A model generated the notes under the pieces. That model was given only the letters and a program-made list of their open reading frames with translations. It was not told the DNA's origin and did no database searches. Shown here piece after piece: positions 51,348 through 60,258 of a DNA stretch of 64,000 nt (within the stretch, counting starts at the first letter, position 1; each line of letters begins with the position of its first letter). This DNA comes from Natronorubrum halophilum (GTDB taxonomy: Archaea > Halobacteriota > Halobacteria > Halobacteriales > Natrialbaceae): assembly GCF_003670115.1 (NCBI RefSeq), contig NZ_QQTY01000001.1:682001-746000 (forward strand), read 5' to 3'. The translations under genes and the position numbers were made by a program.

Positions 51348-52295
51348 CTACAGCGGGGGAAGACGGCCAACGTCCGAAAGTACCGCGGTCGCCGTCTCCG
51401 GACCGCCCGCACCGCGGCCGCTCGAGTGCAGCGAACCGGCGTTTCGGGTTTCGATCTGGACGATGTTTCGCGTGCCGGTCACGGCCAGCGGGCCGTTCTC
51501 GGGGACGAGTCGTGGACCCACGCGGATGCCCTCGCGGGTCGCCTCGCCGATGAGTCGAATCGTTCGGCCGTCCTCCGCGGCGAGGTCGAGTGCGCTGCCG
51601 GGAATCGACTGGATGCCGTCGACCGTCGCGTCCTCGAGGGAGAAGCCGCCGTCGGCGAGCACGTTCGAGAGGATGACAAACTTGAGTGCGGCGTCGGTAC
51701 CGTCGACGTCGAAGGTTGGGTCGGCTTCCGCGACGCCGAGATCCTGGGCCTCCGCGAGGACGTGTTCGTAGTCGAGTCCCTCGGCGGCCATCCGCGTGAG
51801 GATGAAGTTTGCGGTGCCGTTGAGGACGCCTCGCACGGCCGTCACGGCCTGTGGCGTGGAGTCTTCGATCGTCGACAGGACCGGAATCGCGCCGCCGACC
51901 GTGGCCTCGAACCGGATCGAGCCGGCGCTGTCGGCCTCGAGCGCGCGCAGTTCCTCGTAGCGTTCCGCCACGGGACCCTTGTTCGCCAACACGACGTGGC
52001 GGTCGGCCTCGAGTGCGCGTTTCACGTGCGAGAAGCCGGGTTCGGCGTCGCCCAGCGTGGTCGGCGTCGCCTCGACGAGGACGTCGTAGTCGGCTTCGAA
52101 GACGGCTTCGGGAGTTTTCGGACCGAGACGCTCGTCGCCGACCTTGCGCTCGAGGGCGCTCGCGATGTCGATACCATCGGGATCGACCGTCGCAGTGGTG
52201 GAGTCGGCGAGCGCGACGACATCGTGATCGTATTCGCCGGCGAGGTCGGCGACCGAGCGGCCGACGTCACCGGCACCGAGAATTGCGAGTTTCAT
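51348..52295 (-). CDS. hom: Homoserine dehydrogenase
   Basis: A 315-residue enzyme reducing aspartate semialdehyde to homoserine, precursor of threonine and methionine. It begins MKLAILGAGDVGRSVADL (NAD(P) fold), has VLANKGPVAERYEEL, FEATVGGAIPVLSTIE and RGVLNGTANFILTRMAAEGLDYEHVLAEAQDLGVAEADPTFDVDGTDAALK with the catalytic lysine and aspartate. No ACT domain is fused; the partner gene upstream supplies one. Its ATG overlaps the ACT gene's stop by 4 bases, with a strong Shine-Dalgarno before it. Confidence 0.95.
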   Translation of the reverse strand: MKLAILGAGDVGRSVADLAGEYDHDVVALADSTTATVDPDGIDIASALERKVGDERLGPKTPEAVFEADYDVLVEATPTTLGDAEPGFSHVKRALEADRHVVLANKGPVAERYEELRALEADSAGSIRFEATVGGAIPVLSTIEDSTPQAVTAVRGVLNGTANFILTRMAAEGLDYEHVLAEAQDLGVAEADPTFDVDGTDAALKFVILSNVLADGGFSLEDATVDGIQSIPGSALDLAAEDGRTIRLIGEATREGIRVGPRLVPENGPLAVTGTRNIVQIETRNAGSLHSSGRGAGGPETATAVLSDVGRLPPL

Positions 52296-52852
52296 GGGGA
52301 ATCACCTCCGAGGAGGGGCTCGACGATAGTGAGGTCCTTGTCCGAGCCGATCGATCGAACCGCGGCGAGCGCCGCGTCCGTCTGACCCGAGTCGATCGCG
52401 AGTCGGATTCGGACGCTCGAGACGGCCTCGGTGCCGTTGGGTGCGGCCAGCGAGAGATCGCGGACGACCGCGCTGGCTTCGTCTTCGATCCGCGACAAGG
52501 TATTCGAGAGATCGGTTTCGACGAGGTTGCCGACCAACACGACGCTGATCTCCTCGCCGTAGTGCTCGGCACCGGCCTGAATAACGTTGACGCCGGCGTC
52601 GCGGAGCGCGTCGACGATGCCGTCGAATCGGTCCGGGGGACACTCGAGGTCGACCTCGACGGGGATGTGCCCGCGAGGGGTCATGTTGCCGCGTTCGTGG
52701 TGAATGCTCAGGAGGTTCCCGCCGCTGTCGGAGATGGGTGCGAGCGCGCGAAGTAACTCGCCCGGCTCGTCGACGAGTTCGAGACGAACGGTAAAGGCAC
52801 GAACACCACCGTCTGTCTCAGCGTCGCCCGTCTCGGCGGATTCGTCACTCAT
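52292..52852 (-). CDS. ACT-domain regulatory protein of homoserine dehydrogenase
   Basis: A 186-residue protein with an N-terminal acidic tail, then ACT-type sequence VRAFTVRLELVDEPGELLRALAPISDSGGNLLSIHHERGNMTPRGHIPVEVDLECPPDRFDGIVDALRDAGVNVIQ, and a second, more divergent ACT-like half. It directly precedes hom with a 4-base overlap, so it likely confers allosteric control by threonine on Hom (inference). The start MSDESAETG is fixed by a perfect GGAGGTGA site six bases upstream; an ATG ten codons earlier lies beyond that site. Confidence 0.88.
   Translation of the reverse strand: MSDESAETGDAETDGGVRAFTVRLELVDEPGELLRALAPISDSGGNLLSIHHERGNMTPRGHIPVEVDLECPPDRFDGIVDALRDAGVNVIQAGAEHYGEEISVVLVGNLVETDLSNTLSRIEDEASAVVRDLSLAAPNGTEAVSSVRIRLAIDSGQTDAALAAVRSIGSDKDLTIVEPLLGGDSP
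52302..52309 (-). promoter_or_regulatory. Shine-Dalgarno of hom
   Basis: Minus-strand ggaggtga, exact complement to the 16S 3' end, six bases before the hom ATG and inside the ACT gene. It is notable in a genome where most genes lack leaders. Confidence 0.75.
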
Positions 52853-52857
52853 TGCCG

Positions 52858-52865
52858 TCACCTCC
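52858..52865 (-). promoter_or_regulatory. Shine-Dalgarno of the ACT gene
   Basis: Minus-strand ggaggtga, five bases before the ATG at 52852; it decides that start over the ATG at 52882. Confidence 0.75.
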
Positions 52866-53088
52866 TGGTCGCTGGCGTCCACGCATCGTCATGGTGTACG
52901 ACTCCGTAACGGGTGCGTAAAAGGATATAGGACTTCCCAAAACTCTCCGGCCCTGTTATCGTTACGCACAGTGAGTCGGTCGGCTCGCCAGGATTGAGCA
53001 AATCCGAAGGGGTTGCGATGTTCGACGGGTCCGTTGACTGGAGCGAACGGAAGAAGCGGACGGAAGTGGACCCGTCGGGAGTCCGTAT

Positions 53089-53472
53089 TCAGAGGTGGTC
53101 TTTCCCCGGATTCGAGGAACCCCAGTCGCCCCGACCGCCTTCGGTTCGGTCGACGCCCATGATCGATTCGGCCTGCTCCGGGCCGCCGAGGCTCTCGCGG
53201 GCGTCGGGAACGCGAACGGTGACGTCGTCGACCTCGGGCCATTTGAGGAGTTCGGCCTGGATGTTGCCCGTCGTGACGTCGCTGACCGAACAGCCCTTGC
53301 AGCCGCCGCCGAGTTCGATGATGACCTCGCCGGTCTCCGGATCCGCCTCCCGAACGGCGCTGGTCCCGCCGTGCATCTGGATGATCGGCATCTCTCGGCT
53401 GAGCCACGTCTCGACGCGCTCGCGGAGCGGCGATTCGGACTCGGGGTCGGATATCGCATCGGAATCTCTCAT
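53089..53472 (-). CDS. NifU-like Fe-S scaffold protein
   Basis: A 127-residue protein containing one NifU C-terminal domain: RVETWLSREMPIIQMHGGTSAVREADPETGEVIIELGGGCKGCSVSDVTTGNIQAELL. C58 and C61 in GGGCKGC are the cluster ligands. The C-terminal 25 residues (QAESIMGVDRTEGGRG...) are glycine-rich and likely flexible. It probably carries and delivers Fe-S clusters. It is about 240 bases upstream of the ACT-hom operon on the same strand. Confidence 0.92.
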   Translation of the reverse strand: MRDSDAISDPESESPLRERVETWLSREMPIIQMHGGTSAVREADPETGEVIIELGGGCKGCSVSDVTTGNIQAELLKWPEVDDVTVRVPDARESLGGPEQAESIMGVDRTEGGRGDWGSSNPGKDHL

Positions 53473-53527
53473 TACTCGAGCTAGGGATTCGAGCGGTGAA
53501 TAAGGTTTTGACAGCTGCTACCATCCA

Positions 53528-54943
53528 TCAGGATCGATCCTGACGGTTACGCGAGTCGCCGTCGCGGCGGCGCAGCCACTCGAGTGCGACGGCCCCCCCG
53601 GCGAGGCCGGCAGCGCCCGTGACACCGGTGAAGCCGGGGATCGGATCGAGGAGCCCCTCGTCCGTCTCGGTCTCGCCGTCGGGATCCACCGGAAACGTGT
53701 ACAGCGCGCCCTCGGTCCCCGAACCGGGGATCAGCGGCGTGCTGCTCGCGACGAACGTCTCGCCGGGTTCGGCGACGCGCGCTGTCCAGAATCCCGCGAC
53801 GTCTGAATCGTACCAGTGGGCGCGTTCCTCGGGCGCGGTCGGATCGCTCACGTCGTGGATTTTGACGCCCCCCTGATACCACGACGAGTAGAGGCGGTCG
53901 TCGCGCAACTCGAAGTTGTGTGAGGTCGTCCACTCTTCGCCGTAGTAGGACGCGTCGTCGGCCTCGGGCGCGTCGATCGTCGCCTGAAACTCGGGTTCGG
54001 CGGGATCGCTCACGTCGTAGAGGTCGATCCCGCCCGGTCCGTCGGGTTCGTCGCCGCCCGTCGCCCAGGCCTCCCGGCCGACCGCGAGGAGGTCACCGGT
54101 ATCGTCGACCGCCGAGTAGTGATCGTTGCCCGGCAACCCCATCTGGGCCTCTTCGCCCTCGAGACCGCGTTGCTCCTCGAGGTCGGTGTTCATCACCCGC
54201 GAGATGTACGCCGGCTCCGTCGGATCGCTGACGTCGATCAGATAGGTGCCGGCGTCCCAGTGAGCGAGATAGGCGATCTCCTCGTGAACGTACACGTCGT
54301 GGAGGTAGCGAGCGAGCCAGAAGAGTTCCTCCCACTCCGGTTCGTGCTCGAGGAGCGACCAGCGACCGATCTCTTCTATCGCGTCGTCGCTCACGTCGTA
54401 GATGACGAGCGGGTTTTCGTCCTCGTCGTTGGCGACTACGTAGAGCAACTCGTCCGCGAGAAAGCAGTTGTGGATGTGGAAGCCGGTTTCGTAGGGCTCA
54501 CCGACGGCGACCGGATCGGCGGGGTCGCTGACGTCGTACAGTACGAACCCGTGAAACACGTCGTCAGCCGCGTCGTCAGGCGGTACGTTCGCCGGTCCGG
54601 CGACGACCAGTCGATCGCCGTCGACTTTTACGTCGAGGATTTCGTCGAACAGAGCGCCGTCGACCTCGAGAGCGGGGCGGTCAGCGAGAACGGCGGGCTC
54701 GGCCGGGTCGCTGATATCGACGGTCGCGAACCCGGTCGTCGTGGCGAGATACGCCGTCTCGCCGCCGTCGCCGACGACGGCCTCGGCAGCGCCATCGACG
54801 GCGACCCGACCGAGCGGTTCGTACGTCTCCGGATTAGCGCCGGTGTCGAGCGACGCGGCTGTGGACGATGCCGCGACGGATTTCGGGAGGGACAGGGCGA
54901 CTCCGGTGGACCCGACCGCCCGGAGGAACGATCTCCGTTGCAT
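53528..54943 (-). CDS. Tat-exported LVIVD-repeat beta-propeller protein
   Basis: A 471-residue secreted protein. It begins with a twin-arginine signal (MQRRSFLRAVGSTGVALSLP). Repeated units read VVDISDPAEP, LYDVSDPADPVAVGEPYE, LIDVSDPTEPAYISR, LYDVSDPAEPEFQAT and IHDVSDPTAPEERAH, which is the LVIVD repeat that folds as a beta-propeller. Near the end PGFTGVTGAAGLAGGAVALEWLRRR is a hydrophobic helix plus arginines, giving a C-terminal membrane anchor. It should sit on the outer face of the membrane. MQRRSF is the start because the signal begins there. Confidence 0.88.
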   Translation of the reverse strand: MQRRSFLRAVGSTGVALSLPKSVAASSTAASLDTGANPETYEPLGRVAVDGAAEAVVGDGGETAYLATTTGFATVDISDPAEPAVLADRPALEVDGALFDEILDVKVDGDRLVVAGPANVPPDDAADDVFHGFVLYDVSDPADPVAVGEPYETGFHIHNCFLADELLYVVANDEDENPLVIYDVSDDAIEEIGRWSLLEHEPEWEELFWLARYLHDVYVHEEIAYLAHWDAGTYLIDVSDPTEPAYISRVMNTDLEEQRGLEGEEAQMGLPGNDHYSAVDDTGDLLAVGREAWATGGDEPDGPGGIDLYDVSDPAEPEFQATIDAPEADDASYYGEEWTTSHNFELRDDRLYSSWYQGGVKIHDVSDPTAPEERAHWYDSDVAGFWTARVAEPGETFVASSTPLIPGSGTEGALYTFPVDPDGETETDEGLLDPIPGFTGVTGAAGLAGGAVALEWLRRRDGDSRNRQDRS

Positions 54944-55033
54944 ACGCTCACCAGCGTCCGGGGGGCCAAGTAAGGCACGCTGTTCAACAGCGCGTGACAC
55001 TCGAGCGAAGTGAACGAGGGGGACTCGAGCGCG

Positions 55034-56005
55034 TTACAGTCGCCGACGGTCGCCCGTTCCTCCCGTCAGGGCGCTGGCGAGCGCTCCCTCGACGACGACG
55101 TCGTCGCCGAGATCGGTGACACGAATTTCGGGAACGTTGGTCATCACCATCTCCGAGACGCGTTCCCGAATGGGGTCGACGACCAGCTCCTCGTTGTGAA
55201 GGGCGACGGCACCGCCGAAGGAGACGACGATGGGCGCAAACGCGTGGACGACGTTCGTCACGCCGATGGCGTTCCAGTGGGCGAGTTGCTCGATGACGTA
55301 ATCGGCCAGTTCGTCCTCGCCGGCCAGATCGAAGACGTCCTTCGCCGTGAAATCCGGCCCCTCGAGGGGGAGGGCGGTCGTAATCGTCGGGTCGTCCTCG
55401 GCGAGCAACTGGGCGTAGTCGGGGATTGCGTTACCCGAGCAGTAGGCTTCCCAGTGGCCCTCGCGGCCACAACCGCAGGTCAGGCGACCGCGCGGATCGA
55501 CGACGTAGTGGCCGACCTCGCCGGCGTTGCCGTCCCAGCCGTCCATCACCTTGCCGTCACAGCAGACGCCGGCACCGACTCCCGAGGAGATCGTAATGTA
55601 AGCCATATCGTCGGGGTTGCTGGCGGCGTGAAACCGCTCGCCGATAACGCCGGCGTTGGTGTCGTTGTGGAGGTGAACATCGTCGCTGTCGATCAGCTTT
55701 CTGATGGGCCCGGTGAGGGGAATTCGGTCGATCGAATCGGGCAAGTTCGCGGGATCGATCACCGCCCCTTCCGCGAGGTCGAACGGTCCGATGGAGCCGA
55801 TTCCCGCCGCAACGACCGCTTCGGGAGCGATACCAGCGTCGCCACAGGCATTCCGAAGTGTCCGAAGAACGCCCTCCGTGACGTCGATTCCTGTTGGTCC
55901 GCGCGGTGTGGGCCGACGGTCGACGCCGATCGTCGTCCCGTCGTCCGTCGCGACGACGGCACGAACGTTCGTCGCGCCGAGATCGACGCCCGCATAGTAG
56001 TCCAT
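55034..56005 (-). CDS. ROK-family sugar kinase (glucokinase-like)
   Basis: A 323-residue ROK kinase. It has the ATP-binding start YYAGVDLGATNVRAVVATDDG, the HNDTNAGVIGERF segment with the catalytic aspartate, GVGAGVCCDGKVMDGWDGNAGEVGHYVV and the zinc site CGCGREGHWEAYCSG (H-x-C-x-C-G-x-x-G-H/C-type). Glucose or a related hexose is expected to be phosphorylated with ATP. It is monocistronic; an element of the dispersed repeat family lies upstream. Confidence 0.9.
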   Translation of the reverse strand: MDYYAGVDLGATNVRAVVATDDGTTIGVDRRPTPRGPTGIDVTEGVLRTLRNACGDAGIAPEAVVAAGIGSIGPFDLAEGAVIDPANLPDSIDRIPLTGPIRKLIDSDDVHLHNDTNAGVIGERFHAASNPDDMAYITISSGVGAGVCCDGKVMDGWDGNAGEVGHYVVDPRGRLTCGCGREGHWEAYCSGNAIPDYAQLLAEDDPTITTALPLEGPDFTAKDVFDLAGEDELADYVIEQLAHWNAIGVTNVVHAFAPIVVSFGGAVALHNEELVVDPIRERVSEMVMTNVPEIRVTDLGDDVVVEGALASALTGGTGDRRRL

Positions 56006-56120
56006 CCTGTCCTAGGGACGGCCGTCCCGATACTTAACTACACAGATCGTACTCGATCACGAGTAGTATTCGGCAGAAATCATTCGCAAAGAACGGCCGA
56101 GAGCGAACGGAGCGCCGCAC

Positions 56121-56204
56121 GTATAGTAACAACTGAAACGATTACACTTGATCGCACAGCCGTCGTGCGATCAGGTGTACAGTGACTGTCAGTGGGTACG
56201 ATAG
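56121..56204 (+). repeat. Dispersed palindromic intergenic element, copy 4 (reference copy)
   Basis: 84 bases beginning gtatagtaacaactgaaacg and ending agtgggtacgatag. The central palindrome (56150-56172) has arms gatcgcac and gtgcgatc around an imperfect centre. Used here as the reference for strand and alignment of the other four copies. Confidence 0.82.
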
Positions 56205-56253
56205 GTGGAACCGTTCAGTACGCGGGAGTGAGCGAGGCGACGAACGACGGTGG

Positions 56254-56718
56254 CTACTCCATAACGTCCAGATCGCGGAAGTAGGTGACCGGACAGGGCG
56301 CTTGCAGGATGATTTCCTGCGAAACGGAGCCGAGAACGGCCTTCTCCGCCGGCGAGCGCCGTCGACCGCCGACGATCATCCGATCCGCATCGACGTCGAT
56401 GGCCATGTCGACGACCTCGCTGCTAACCTCGCCGAGCGCACCGCGAACCTCGTAGTCGACGCCGGCATCCGTGAATATCTCCACGAGATCGCCGACCGGC
56501 GCGCGTCGGGCGGCGACCGCGTCGGGGTCGACGTCCGCAGCGCGGGCCTCGAGTCCGAGGTCGTCGTGGATATCCTCGTACTCGTCTTCCGTGAAGGCGT
56601 GCCCGATCACGACCGTCGCACCGAGTGGCTCCGCGATCTCGAGGGCGGTATCCGCGAGTTCCTCGGCCCGGACGGTATCCATCGGCCCGACGGCGAGCAG
56701 GATCGTATCGATCGTCAT
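56254..56718 (-). CDS. Universal stress protein (UspA), first of a tandem pair
   Basis: A 154-residue Usp domain. It begins MTIDTILLAVGPMDTVRAEEL and has VVIGHAFTEDEYEDIHDDLG, VDYEVRGALGEVSSEVVDMAIDVDADRMIVGGRRRSPAEKAVLGSVSQEIILQAPCPVTYFR. The end is the ATP-binding G-x2-G-x9-G-S/T-like motif. Its neighbour on the same strand (56848-57312) is nearly collinear (DADRMIVGGRRRSP against DADRVVVGGRRRSP), so the two arose by duplication. Confidence 0.9.
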   Translation of the reverse strand: MTIDTILLAVGPMDTVRAEELADTALEIAEPLGATVVIGHAFTEDEYEDIHDDLGLEARAADVDPDAVAARRAPVGDLVEIFTDAGVDYEVRGALGEVSSEVVDMAIDVDADRMIVGGRRRSPAEKAVLGSVSQEIILQAPCPVTYFRDLDVME

Positions 56719-56847
56719 GCCAGCACTGTGGTAGTGCCATCCGCTTAAGTATTCTCGTCGTCGCAGTATTGCGAGGGCCGACGAGACTACCGGTCGGCGT
56801 CCGCCACGGCCCCGGTTTTGAAATCGGCGCTCGGAACGCGAGACCGG

Positions 56848-57312
56848 TCAGTCGTCGTAATCGTCACTCCGAACGAACGTCACGGGACACGGGGACGAGA
56901 GCAAGACCTCCTGTGCCGTCGACCCGAAGACCGCCTTACCGGTCGGCGATCGTCGCCGCCCGCCGACGACGACCCGATCGGCGTCGGTGCTGGTTGCGAG
57001 GTCGACGATGGCCGGTCCGTGCTCGCCGATCGCACCCCTGATCTCGTAGTCGATGTCGTACTCCTCGAGCGCCTGCTTGAGGTCGATGATCGTCGAGTGT
57101 CGCCGGGCGACTTCGTCGGGTTTGATCTCTTCTTCGGTGCGGTCGAACTCGAGTTCGGTGAGTACGTCCTCGTACTCGCTGCTGGTGAAGACGTGGGCGA
57201 GCACGACCGTCGTCTCGATTGGGTGCGCTACTTCGGCGACCGTTTTGGCCAGTTCGTCGCTTCGGTCGGCGTCGCCCGGACCAACGGCCAGCAACACGGT
57301 TTCCAAGTTCAT
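56848..57312 (-). CDS. Universal stress protein (UspA), second of a tandem pair
   Basis: A 154-residue Usp domain. It begins MNLETVLLAVGPGDADRSDEL and ends VVVGGRRRSPTGKAVFGSTAQEVLLSSPCPVTFVRSDD, which contains the nucleotide-binding loop. Same length and order as its downstream paralogue. It is divergent from an SDR gene 107 bases away. Start MNLETV is preferred over one 27 codons upstream, which lacks homology. Confidence 0.9.
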   Translation of the reverse strand: MNLETVLLAVGPGDADRSDELAKTVAEVAHPIETTVVLAHVFTSSEYEDVLTELEFDRTEEEIKPDEVARRHSTIIDLKQALEEYDIDYEIRGAIGEHGPAIVDLATSTDADRVVVGGRRRSPTGKAVFGSTAQEVLLSSPCPVTFVRSDDYDD

Positions 57313-57419
57313 ATCAGCGACTAATCCGCTGCAGTACTGTAAATCTACGTTTTCGGGACCGCGATCGGTCGTCGTTCCGGGTGTTTTTTCCACGCAGTCG
57401 TCGACGGGGAAGACAACGC

Positions 57420-58160
57420 ATGGACGGACCAGACCTCTCGGACCGGACGGTACTCGTCACGGGAAGCGCGAAGGGCGTCGGTCGCGAACTCCTGCTCGCG
57501 ACGGCCGACTGCGGGGCGAAGACGGCCGTCCACTACCACACGAGCGCCGACGCGGCGCGCGAGGTGGCCGACGAAGCGACGGCGCGCGGCGCGAGCGAGG
57601 CGATGACGATTCAGGGCGACGTCACCGATCCCGAAAGCGTCGACGGCCTCTTCGGGGCCATCGAGTCGGAACTCGGGGCCGTCGACGTGCTCGTAAACAA
57701 CGTCGGCGACTTCGCCCCCGACCACTGGACCGACCTCGAGTTCGAGACCTGGAACCGCGTGCTCGAGACGAACCTCAACGCGACCTACCTCTGTTCGAAA
57801 CGGGCGCTGCCGGCCATGCGCGAGGCGGAGTACGGCCGGATCGTGAACGTCGGCTACGCCTCGAGCGAGAAGGGACTCGTGAGCCCGACGAACTTCCCCT
57901 ACTTCGTCGCCAAGGCCGGCGTCCTGATGTTCACGCGGATGCTCGCCAACGACACGCAGGACGACGAGATCACCGTCAACGCGATTTCGCCGTACGTCGT
58001 CGAGAACTCCGACGAGTTCCCCGAGAAGCTACCCCGCGATCGGCCCGCGAGTTTCGAGGACCTGATCCAGCCGCTGTACTTCTTCCTCGATCCGGAGTCG
58101 GGGTACGTTAGCGGGGAGAATCTCGAGGTCGACGGCGGCTGGCTGCCCGAGTCGGTGTGA
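57420..58160 (+). CDS. SDR-family oxidoreductase
   Basis: A 246-residue SDR, MDGPDLSDRTVLVTGSAKGVGRELL, with the cofactor loop TGSAKGVG. DVLVNNVGDF follows. In place of the usual catalytic serine there is RIVNVGYAS, and the Tyr-x-x-x-Lys pair is YFVAKAG (NFPYFVAKAGV). It ends with ESGYVSGENLEVDGGW. So the fold is intact while the serine position reads GYASSE; the following serines could serve. Substrate unknown. It lies directly before the MOSC gene on the same strand. Confidence 0.86.
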   Translation: MDGPDLSDRTVLVTGSAKGVGRELLLATADCGAKTAVHYHTSADAAREVADEATARGASEAMTIQGDVTDPESVDGLFGAIESELGAVDVLVNNVGDFAPDHWTDLEFETWNRVLETNLNATYLCSKRALPAMREAEYGRIVNVGYASSEKGLVSPTNFPYFVAKAGVLMFTRMLANDTQDDEITVNAISPYVVENSDEFPEKLPRDRPASFEDLIQPLYFFLDPESGYVSGENLEVDGGWLPESV

Positions 58161-58221
58161 TCGGTCCGGGTCACCGGCGGACAGCGAACCGTATAACTCG
58201 AGTCGCTTCGTTGGAGCCCGC

Positions 58222-58680
58222 ATGACGGGTCACGTTCGGGCGATCCACATCGCGCCGGAACAGGGTGCACCGATGGAACGCGTCGAGCGGGTACCCGCAG
58301 TCGCCGGCCGGGGTCTCGAGGGCGACCGATACTACGACACCGAAGGCACGTTCGCCGAGCGGAGCGGCAGCGATCTCACGCTCATCGCCGCGGAGGCGCT
58401 CGCCGCGGTCGAACGCGACTACGACGTCGCGCTCGAGTCGGGAGTCCACCGACGAAACGTGACGACCGACGGCGTCGCGCTGAATCACCTCGCCGGAGAG
58501 CAGTTCCGGATCGGGGACGTCGTCTGCGAGGGCGTGGAACTCTGCGAGCCGTGTTCGTACCTCGAGGCCAACCTCGAGAAGCGAGGGGGTCGCGAGGCGC
58601 TGGTTCACCGCGGCGGACTTCGAGCGCGGATTCTCGAGGGAGGTATCCTCGCGACGGACGATAGAATAGAGCGTGTTTGA
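58222..58680 (+). CDS. MOSC-domain protein
   Basis: A 152-residue MOSC domain: GHVRAIHIAPEQGAPMERVERV, VAGRGLEGDRYYDTEG, SGVHRRNVTTDGVALNHLAGEQFRIGDVVCEGVELCEPCSYLE. Single-domain MOSC proteins often bind molybdenum cofactor or carry sulfur; the cysteine in CEPCSYLE is the likely site. Adjacent to the SDR gene, 61 bases after it. Confidence 0.88.
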   Translation: MTGHVRAIHIAPEQGAPMERVERVPAVAGRGLEGDRYYDTEGTFAERSGSDLTLIAAEALAAVERDYDVALESGVHRRNVTTDGVALNHLAGEQFRIGDVVCEGVELCEPCSYLEANLEKRGGREALVHRGGLRARILEGGILATDDRIERV

Positions 58681-58771
58681 GGGAGTTTGAGGAATAAACA
58701 CCCGATTGTTCATCTTTTCCACCTCCTCGAGAATATAAACATACTTCTTTGCGAAGGACGAGAGGGAACGT

Positions 58772-59569
58772 ATGAACGAGCCGGGTATCCAGTCGCTGAT
58801 GGATCAGGAGACGCTCGATCGACGGGTCCGCGACGGCGAGACTCCCGAGTGGGTCGTCGATCACTGGGAGTCCTTCCGGGACGGGCTGCTCGGCGAGCGG
58901 AACGGGACGCCGTTCCCGTGTTTCTTCGGTGCGGAGTCGCTCCAGCAGGGCGATCCGTTGTACACCGCAGTGCCGTCGATGAGCGACGCGGACGCGCTGT
59001 TGACCCTTCGTGATCGGATTCTCGAGTATCTCGAGGTGTACCGGACGCACTCGAAACGGGCGTCGCTCGTCACCTTCTTCAAGCCGCCCGAGACGCCACT
59101 CTCCGAGCGAACGTATCACGAAACGCTCTGGCACGTTCTGCAGACGCTGCACCTCCACGACCCCGAGCCGTGGCCCGAAGATATCCCCACCGATCCGGAC
59201 GAACCTCACTGGGAGTTCTGTCTCGGCGGCGAGCCGATGTTCCCGACCTGTCGAGCGCCGTTCTACGAGCAGCGCAAGAGTCGGTACTGTCCGGTCGGCC
59301 TCGAGATCACCTTCCAGCCGCGGGCGCTGTTCGAGGGACTCGGCGTCACGGCGGAGACGGACGCCGGCCAACACGCTCGCGAGGTCATCCAGGACCGACT
59401 CGAGGAGTACGACGGCGTCTGCCCCCACGCCGATCTCGGGGACTGGGGCGTCGAAACCGACCGCGAGTGGCCCCAGTACCTGTTTTCGGAGGACGAGGCG
59501 CAAGCGCCGTCGACGTGCCCGATCACGATCACCCGAACCCACCCCAAACCCGCGGCTCGGCTGCCATGA
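58772..59569 (+). CDS. YqcI/YcgG-family protein
   Basis: A 265-residue protein that fits the YqcI/YcgG family: [23 protein letters not shown], then [73 protein letters not shown]. Several cysteines and histidines are conserved within it. The family occurs with heme or Fe-dependent chemistries; the activity of this one is not known. Its stop overlaps the next gene's start as ATGA, so they are co-translated. Confidence 0.8.
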   Translation: MNEPGIQSLMDQETLDRRVRDGETPEWVVDHWESFRDGLLGERNGTPFPCFFGAESLQQGDPLYTAVPSMSDADALLTLRDRILEYLEVYRTHSKRASLVTFFKPPETPLSERTYHETLWHVLQTLHLHDPEPWPEDIPTDPDEPHWEFCLGGEPMFPTCRAPFYEQRKSRYCPVGLEITFQPRALFEGLGVTAETDAGQHAREVIQDRLEEYDGVCPHADLGDWGVETDREWPQYLFSEDEAQAPSTCPITITRTHPKPAARLP

Positions 59570-60150
59570 CGGACGCCGATAGCGGTTTCGCGGACCGGAA
59601 CCGAAATCGGCTCGGGGACGCCGTGCTCCTGTTGGTCGACTTTCAGCGAGGGTTCGACGATCCCTCGTGGGGCGTCCGAAACAATCCCGACGCCGAAACG
59701 CAGGCCGCGCGCCTGCTCGAGCGCTGGCGGGAGACGGATCGACCGATCGTCCACGTCCGCCACGATTCTACGGAACCCGACTCGCCCTTGCGGGGCGACG
59801 CGGACGGCTTCGCGTTCAAACCGGAGCCGGCACCGCTCGAGGGCGAAGCGACGATGGCGAAGTCCGTCAACAGCGCGTTCATCGGGACGGAACTCGAGGC
59901 GTGGCTTCGCGAGCACGGATACGAGACGCTCGTCGTCGCGGGACTGACGACTGACCACTGCGTCTCGACGACGACTCGCATGGCCGAGAACCTCGGGTTC
60001 GATCCGATCGTCGTCGCCGACGCGACCGCGACGTTCGAGCGGCGCTTCGACGGCGAGGCGTTCGACGCGGAGACGGTCCACCGCACCGCACTGGCCCACC
60101 TCGAGGGGGAGTTCGCGACGGTGGTGACGACCGACGCGTTGCTCGAGTGA
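59566..60150 (+). CDS. Isochorismatase-family cysteine hydrolase
   Basis: A 194-residue protein with the catalytic triad D25 ([10 protein letters not shown]), K99 (MAKSVNSAF) and C132 ([16 protein letters not shown]). It hydrolyses amide or vinyl-ether bonds; the natural substrate could be a nicotinamide-like compound or another amide. Translationally coupled to the YqcI/YcgG gene upstream (ATGA overlap), so the two probably act on the same pathway. Confidence 0.88.
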   Translation: MTDADSGFADRNRNRLGDAVLLLVDFQRGFDDPSWGVRNNPDAETQAARLLERWRETDRPIVHVRHDSTEPDSPLRGDADGFAFKPEPAPLEGEATMAKSVNSAFIGTELEAWLREHGYETLVVAGLTTDHCVSTTTRMAENLGFDPIVVADATATFERRFDGEAFDAETVHRTALAHLEGEFATVVTTDALLE

Positions 60151-60258
60151 CGGGGACGGAGCGGCGGCCGGTCCGTCTCGGATCGGCGGATCGCCACGCG
60201 AGTTCAGCAGTCGAGAGAACGTGACACACCTATGGCGCTCGCCGTTGCGGGGAGTCGT

